A model generated the notes under the pieces. The model saw only the letters and a list, made by a program, of their open reading frames with translations, did not search any database and was not told where the DNA came from. Shown piece after piece: positions 40,040-43,729 of a stretch of DNA of 43,729 bases (the stretch's first letter is position 1; every line of letters begins with the position of its first letter). This DNA comes from Bacillota bacterium (GTDB taxonomy: Bacteria > Bacillota > Clostridia > Christensenellales > SZUA-584), in NCBI GenBank assembly GCA_023397655.1, contig JAEWTW010000029.1:1-43729 (forward strand). The letters run 5' to 3'. The position numbers and the translations under genes are program-made.

Positions 40040-42043
40040 ATGCTGATCAATTACCGGAATGAAATGCTGCACGATTCAACGCTGTATGTTTTCCGCAGCC
40101 CTTTGGGAGCGGTAGCGGCGGGTGCGCGCGTGACGATGCGCTTCCGGACGCGGCTTAACAATGTGGCAAGCGTATATCTGTGCGTATACAGCGAGCATCA
40201 CCGTGAAGACATCGGAATGTCGCTGCTGGACGGATATTGGCAGACGGATATTGAGGCTCCCGGAAGGCCGGATGTGTACTGGTACTATTTCACAGTCAGC
40301 GTGGACGGTAAGCTCATCTATTACGGTGCGGACGGCAAGCGCACCGCCGGGCTCGGCTGTGCATATACGGAGCCGCCGCCTGCGTTTCAGCTAACGGTGT
40401 ACGACGCCGGGTTTATGCCAGCGAACTGGTTCCCCGGCTCGGTGATGTACCAGATATTCCCGGACCGGTTCCATCGCAGCAGCGATGATACGGCACAAAA
40501 GGGTCTGGAATACCACCGCGGAAAAGGCCGCACTGTGTACGCCCACAGGAGTTGGAACGAAAAGCCGCTCTATAAGCCTCTGCCGGGGCAGAATTCGTAT
40601 AATCCATGCGACTATTTCGGCGGTACGCTGAGGGGCATCGAAGAATCGCTGGACTATATCGCCTCCCTTGGTGCTGATGTGATCTATCTGAATCCGGTTT
40701 TCGAGGCGGCGTCCAACCACCGCTACAACACGGCGGACTACCACCGTATTGATCCGGTACTGGGCGACGAGTCGGATATGAAGTCGCTTTGTGAAAAGGC
40801 GGCGGAAAAGGGCATCCGTATCATGCTGGACGGCGTGTTCTCGCATACCGGTTCCGACAGCATTTATTTTAATCGCGAGGGCGCTTACGATTCCGCGGGA
40901 GCGGCCAACAGCCCCGATTCGCCGTACTACTCGTGGTACAGCTTCGAACAGTATCCCGACAAGTACAAGTGCTGGTGGGGCTTTGAGACGCTGCCCGAGG
41001 TGAACGAACACGATCCCGGCTGGCAGGACTTCGTGGTCACCGGCGAGGGCAGCGTGATACGTCACTGGCTGAAAGCGGGTGTAAAGGGTTACCGTCTGGA
41101 CGTGGCCGATGAATTGCCTGACGACGTGCTGGAGCTGATGTACAGCGCCGCGCGGCAGACGGATCCGGATGCCGTTATGCTGGGCGAGGTGTGGGAGGAC
41201 GCCACTACCAAATACAGCTACGGCGCGAAACGGCGCTATGCGCTGGGCGGACGGCTGGACTCGGTCACCAACTACCCGTTCCGCAGCGCGGCGATCAGTT
41301 TTTTGACCGGCAAAACGGATTCGGAAGACCTAAGGGACTTTCTTGTGGATCAGGCGGTCAACTATCCGCCGCCGATGTACCACTCGCTAGCCAACGTGCT
41401 GTCGTCGCATGACGTATCGCGCATACGGACGGCGCTCAGCACCCCGATAGATCCGCATGGCCTGACACGGGAGCAGCAGGCGACATTTGTGATCAGCGAC
41501 AGTCAAAACAGGAAAGGCGCGCAGCGGCAGCGGCTGGCAGCGGCGCTGCAGTTTTGTCTGCCGGGTGTGCCATGCATTTACTACGGCGACGAGAAGGGTA
41601 TGAACGGCTTTCTTGACCCGTTCAACCGCGAGACGTTTCGCGACGGCCCGCATGAGCTGGTGGAGGATTACAGGCGCATGTCAGAGCTGCGGCGCTCGGC
41701 GGACGCACTGCGCACAGGCCGCGCCGTGTTCTACGCGCCGGACCCCGACTGTATAGCCGTGCTGCGCTATGTGACGGACGGGCGGGATGCACTGGGACGC
41801 GAAGCACAGGACGGCGCTTATCTGGTCGTTGTCAACCGTTCGGTGCTGCCACAGCGTTTTGTGATCGACTTTATGGCACGCAGTCCGTTGTTTGCGCCCG
41901 AAGACCAGGCAGCGCTGCGCTTTCTGCTGAACGGACGGGCTGTATGCCAGCTGACAGGCAGAAAGCACTCTGTGCAGGATGCGTTGCTGGAGCTGTCGGT
42001 AAAGGCATTAAGCGTCACATGGCTGAAAATCGACCAGGAATAG
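40040..42043 (+). CDS. GH13 alpha-glycosidase (neopullulanase / cyclomaltodextrinase-like)
   Basis: A 667-residue protein without a signal peptide, so cytosolic. An N-terminal CBM34-like beta domain (about 1-125) leads to the GH13 barrel: SVMYQIFPDRFHRS, IYLNPVFEAASNHRYNTADY, IMLDGVFSHTGSDSIYF. The nucleophile Asp is in VKGYRLDVADELP, the acid/base Glu in MLGEVWED, and the third Asp in LSSHDVSRI. These suit hydrolysis of short branched or cyclic maltodextrins. It follows glgP by eleven bases, so it probably trims limit dextrins, a role filled by GlgX or pullulanase elsewhere; no glgX is present here. AAGGGGATG is the ribosome-binding site. Confidence 0.93.
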   Translation: MLINYRNEMLHDSTLYVFRSPLGAVAAGARVTMRFRTRLNNVASVYLCVYSEHHREDIGMSLLDGYWQTDIEAPGRPDVYWYYFTVSVDGKLIYYGADGKRTAGLGCAYTEPPPAFQLTVYDAGFMPANWFPGSVMYQIFPDRFHRSSDDTAQKGLEYHRGKGRTVYAHRSWNEKPLYKPLPGQNSYNPCDYFGGTLRGIEESLDYIASLGADVIYLNPVFEAASNHRYNTADYHRIDPVLGDESDMKSLCEKAAEKGIRIMLDGVFSHTGSDSIYFNREGAYDSAGAANSPDSPYYSWYSFEQYPDKYKCWWGFETLPEVNEHDPGWQDFVVTGEGSVIRHWLKAGVKGYRLDVADELPDDVLELMYSAARQTDPDAVMLGEVWEDATTKYSYGAKRRYALGGRLDSVTNYPFRSAAISFLTGKTDSEDLRDFLVDQAVNYPPPMYHSLANVLSSHDVSRIRTALSTPIDPHGLTREQQATFVISDSQNRKGAQRQRLAAALQFCLPGVPCIYYGDEKGMNGFLDPFNRETFRDGPHELVEDYRRMSELRRSADALRTGRAVFYAPDPDCIAVLRYVTDGRDALGREAQDGAYLVVVNRSVLPQRFVIDFMARSPLFAPEDQAALRFLLNGRAVCQLTGRKHSVQDALLELSVKALSVTWLKIDQE

Positions 42044-42083
42044 ACGGCATAAACGGTGTAAAAATACTAGTGGAGACGAATAA

Positions 42084-43729
42084 ATGACATACCTCGAGAC
42101 ATATGAGCAATGGCGGCGTTCAGTGACGGAAGAACGCTTGCTGACTGAACTGGAAGCCATCAAAGGCGACGATCTTCAGATTAAGGAACGTTTCTTCAAC
42201 GACCTGCCCTTTGGTACGGCGGGGCTGCGCGGCATCATCGGAGCGGGAACTGCCCGCATGAACCGATACATCGTCGGGCGCGCCACGCAGGGTCTGTCAG
42301 ACTATCTGAAAAAGAGCGGCAAACCGGACCTCAGAATGGTGATCGCTTACGATTCGCGGCAGTTTTCCCGCGAGTTCGCCGTGGAAGCGGCGTGCGTGTT
42401 CGCTGGAAACGGCATCAGAGCCTGCCTGTTCAAACAGCTGACCAGCGTGCCGGAGCTTTCTTTCGCGGTTGGCTACTATAAAGCGGATGGCGGCATCGTG
42501 ATCACGGCCAGCCATAATCCGAAGGATTACAACGGATACAAGGTCTATGCTTCTTACGGCGGGCAGCTGGGGCCGGAGGAGAGCCAGAGCGTGACGGAGT
42601 GCATACAGTCGCTGGACGTGTTTCGTGACATCAGAAGGATGGATATTGAGCAAGGCATATCGCAGGGGCTTATCTGCGAGGTGGGCGACGAGATCGACGA
42701 CGCCTACTACCGGCATATCACGGCGCTGTGCGGCACCGACAGCGCCGAGGGCTTCAAGGTGGTATATACGCCGCTGCACGGCTCCGGGCTGCGTACGGCG
42801 CAAAACGTATTTCCTGCGGCGGGCATACGGGATTTCTACATCGTTGAAGCGCAGAAACAGCCGGACGGTTTGTTTCCCACCATCAAATCGCCCAATCCGG
42901 AAGACCCTTCCGCGATGAAGATGGCGATTGAGCTGGCCGGGGAGGTGGAGGCCGAGATTGCGATTGGTACCGACCCCGATGCGGACCGGATGGGCGCGGC
43001 GGTGCGCCGTGCGGACGGCAGCTACGTGATGCTGTCCGGCAATCAGATCGGGTGCCTGCTGACCGATTACTTGCTGCATAAGCGCCAGACTGCCGGTACG
43101 CTGAGGCCCACCGACTATGTAATTCGCTCGTTCGTATCCACAGAGATGGTGGAAGAGATCGCGCGACACTACGGTGTTGTCTGCCATACCGTGCTGACGG
43201 GCTTTCGTTTCATTTCCGAGATCATCGCACAGAACGAGGGAACAGAAAAGGAATTCGTGTTCGGATTCGAGGAAAGCTACGGTTTTCTGGCCGGTATGTT
43301 CGCGCGCGACAAGGACGGCGTACTCGCGGGCTTGCTGCTGTGCAAGGCAGCCCAGCATTACCGCGCGCAGGGCAAAGGGCTGCTCGACGTACTGGACGCG
43401 CTCTACGAAAAGTACGGCCATTTTCGTGAGAGAGTGAAGAATATTGCTTTTGCCGGACTGGACGGCATGGAGAAGATGCAGGCGCTGATGATGAAGCTGC
43501 GCGAAAACCCGGTGACGGACATCGCAGGCGTTCCGGTGGTGTGTGTCGAAGACTATCAGTCCCGCAGGCGCACCTTCGCGGATGGCACGATCGAGGATAT
43601 TGAATTGCCCGATACCAACGCACTCAAGCTGCTGCTGAACGGCGGCGCGTGGGTATGCATCCGGCCTTCGGGCACCGAGCCTAAGATCAAGATCTATTTC
43701 GCTGTACGGGGCGCAAATGATGATGACGC
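42084..43729 (+). CDS. Phosphoglucomutase / phosphomannomutase (3' end beyond window)
   Basis: The frame starts at ATG 42084 (MTYLETYEQWRRSVTEER, TGGAGACG upstream) and is open to the end of the window, 548 codons. The phosphoserine loop is TASHNPKDYNGYK, the metal loop GTDPDADRMG, the sugar loop GFEESYGFLAG and the phosphate loop RPSGTEPKIKIY. Bacillus-type PgcA enzymes are about 560-580 residues, so only a few residues are missing. It interconverts glucose-1-phosphate and glucose-6-phosphate, connecting glycogen synthesis and breakdown to glycolysis. It is 40 bases after the GH13 gene and belongs to the same block. Confidence 0.95.
   Translation, partial: MTYLETYEQWRRSVTEERLLTELEAIKGDDLQIKERFFNDLPFGTAGLRGIIGAGTARMNRYIVGRATQGLSDYLKKSGKPDLRMVIAYDSRQFSREFAVEAACVFAGNGIRACLFKQLTSVPELSFAVGYYKADGGIVITASHNPKDYNGYKVYASYGGQLGPEESQSVTECIQSLDVFRDIRRMDIEQGISQGLICEVGDEIDDAYYRHITALCGTDSAEGFKVVYTPLHGSGLRTAQNVFPAAGIRDFYIVEAQKQPDGLFPTIKSPNPEDPSAMKMAIELAGEVEAEIAIGTDPDADRMGAAVRRADGSYVMLSGNQIGCLLTDYLLHKRQTAGTLRPTDYVIRSFVSTEMVEEIARHYGVVCHTVLTGFRFISEIIAQNEGTEKEFVFGFEESYGFLAGMFARDKDGVLAGLLLCKAAQHYRAQGKGLLDVLDALYEKYGHFRERVKNIAFAGLDGMEKMQALMMKLRENPVTDIAGVPVVCVEDYQSRRRTFADGTIEDIELPDTNALKLLLNGGAWVCIRPSGTEPKIKIYFAVRGANDDD

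Noticed and set aside
1..43729. Mobile elements, CRISPR arrays, tRNA or rRNA genes
   Set aside because: No transposase, integrase, spaced identical repeats or cloverleaf-like sequences were seen; the 20-bp-phased motifs near 2150 are too short and contiguous to be CRISPR.

Overview
The window reads as chromosomal DNA of a fairly GC-rich, anaerobic, Gram-positive-type member of the Clostridia (Bacillota). The pointers are strong AGGAGG ribosome-binding sites, the GlgC/GlgD pair of glycogen genes, a glycyl radical enzyme with its activase, an OpuC-type quaternary-amine ABC importer, YtrA-type GntR control of an ABC exporter, a lipoprotein M14 peptidase, and a protein with an exosporium BclA-like C-terminal domain, which suggests a spore former. 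The genus cannot be read from the sequence alone. I saw no rRNA, tRNA, CRISPR array, insertion sequence or prophage.

Layout. 1-2,000: a 5'-truncated cytidylate-kinase-like protein, a RibD_C/dihydrofolate-reductase-like protein and a beta-carbonic anhydrase. 2,010-2,780: an AT-rich island with 20-bp-phased repeats, a 76-residue unknown protein and two terminators. 2,890-8,910: a MacAB/YknXYZ-like exporter (adaptor, ATPase, permease) followed by a two-component system. 9,120-12,340: an unknown protein, a MATE exporter (minus strand), a 55-residue basic protein and the BclA-C-like protein. 12,580-13,870: an orphan sodium-pump decarboxylase beta subunit with a 47-residue partner (minus). 14,078-16,040: a GntR/YtrA regulator and its ABC transporter. 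16,047-19,680: a membrane diguanylate cyclase, an M14 carboxypeptidase lipoprotein, a CopZ-like metal-binding protein and a MerR/TipAS regulator.

19,740-24,892 is the most interesting part. A FadR-type GntR regulator with its own palindromic operator precedes a glycyl radical enzyme of unassigned substrate, its radical-SAM activase and an internally duplicated split-barrel flavoprotein-like protein. Converging on it are a flavodoxin-like reductase and, further on, a betaine/choline-type ABC importer headed by an unrecognised 202-residue protein (minus strand, promoter near 29,000).

29,192-43,729 is a glycogen and alpha-glucan block on the plus strand: a PfkB sugar kinase, 4-alpha-glucanotransferase, then glgB, glgC, glgD, glgA, glgP, a cytoplasmic GH13 alpha-glycosidase and phosphoglucomutase (cut by the window end). 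Together these make ADP-glucose, polymerise and branch glycogen, and return it to glucose-1-phosphate and glucose-6-phosphate. Many genes are translationally coupled through 4-base overlaps or gaps of a few bases.
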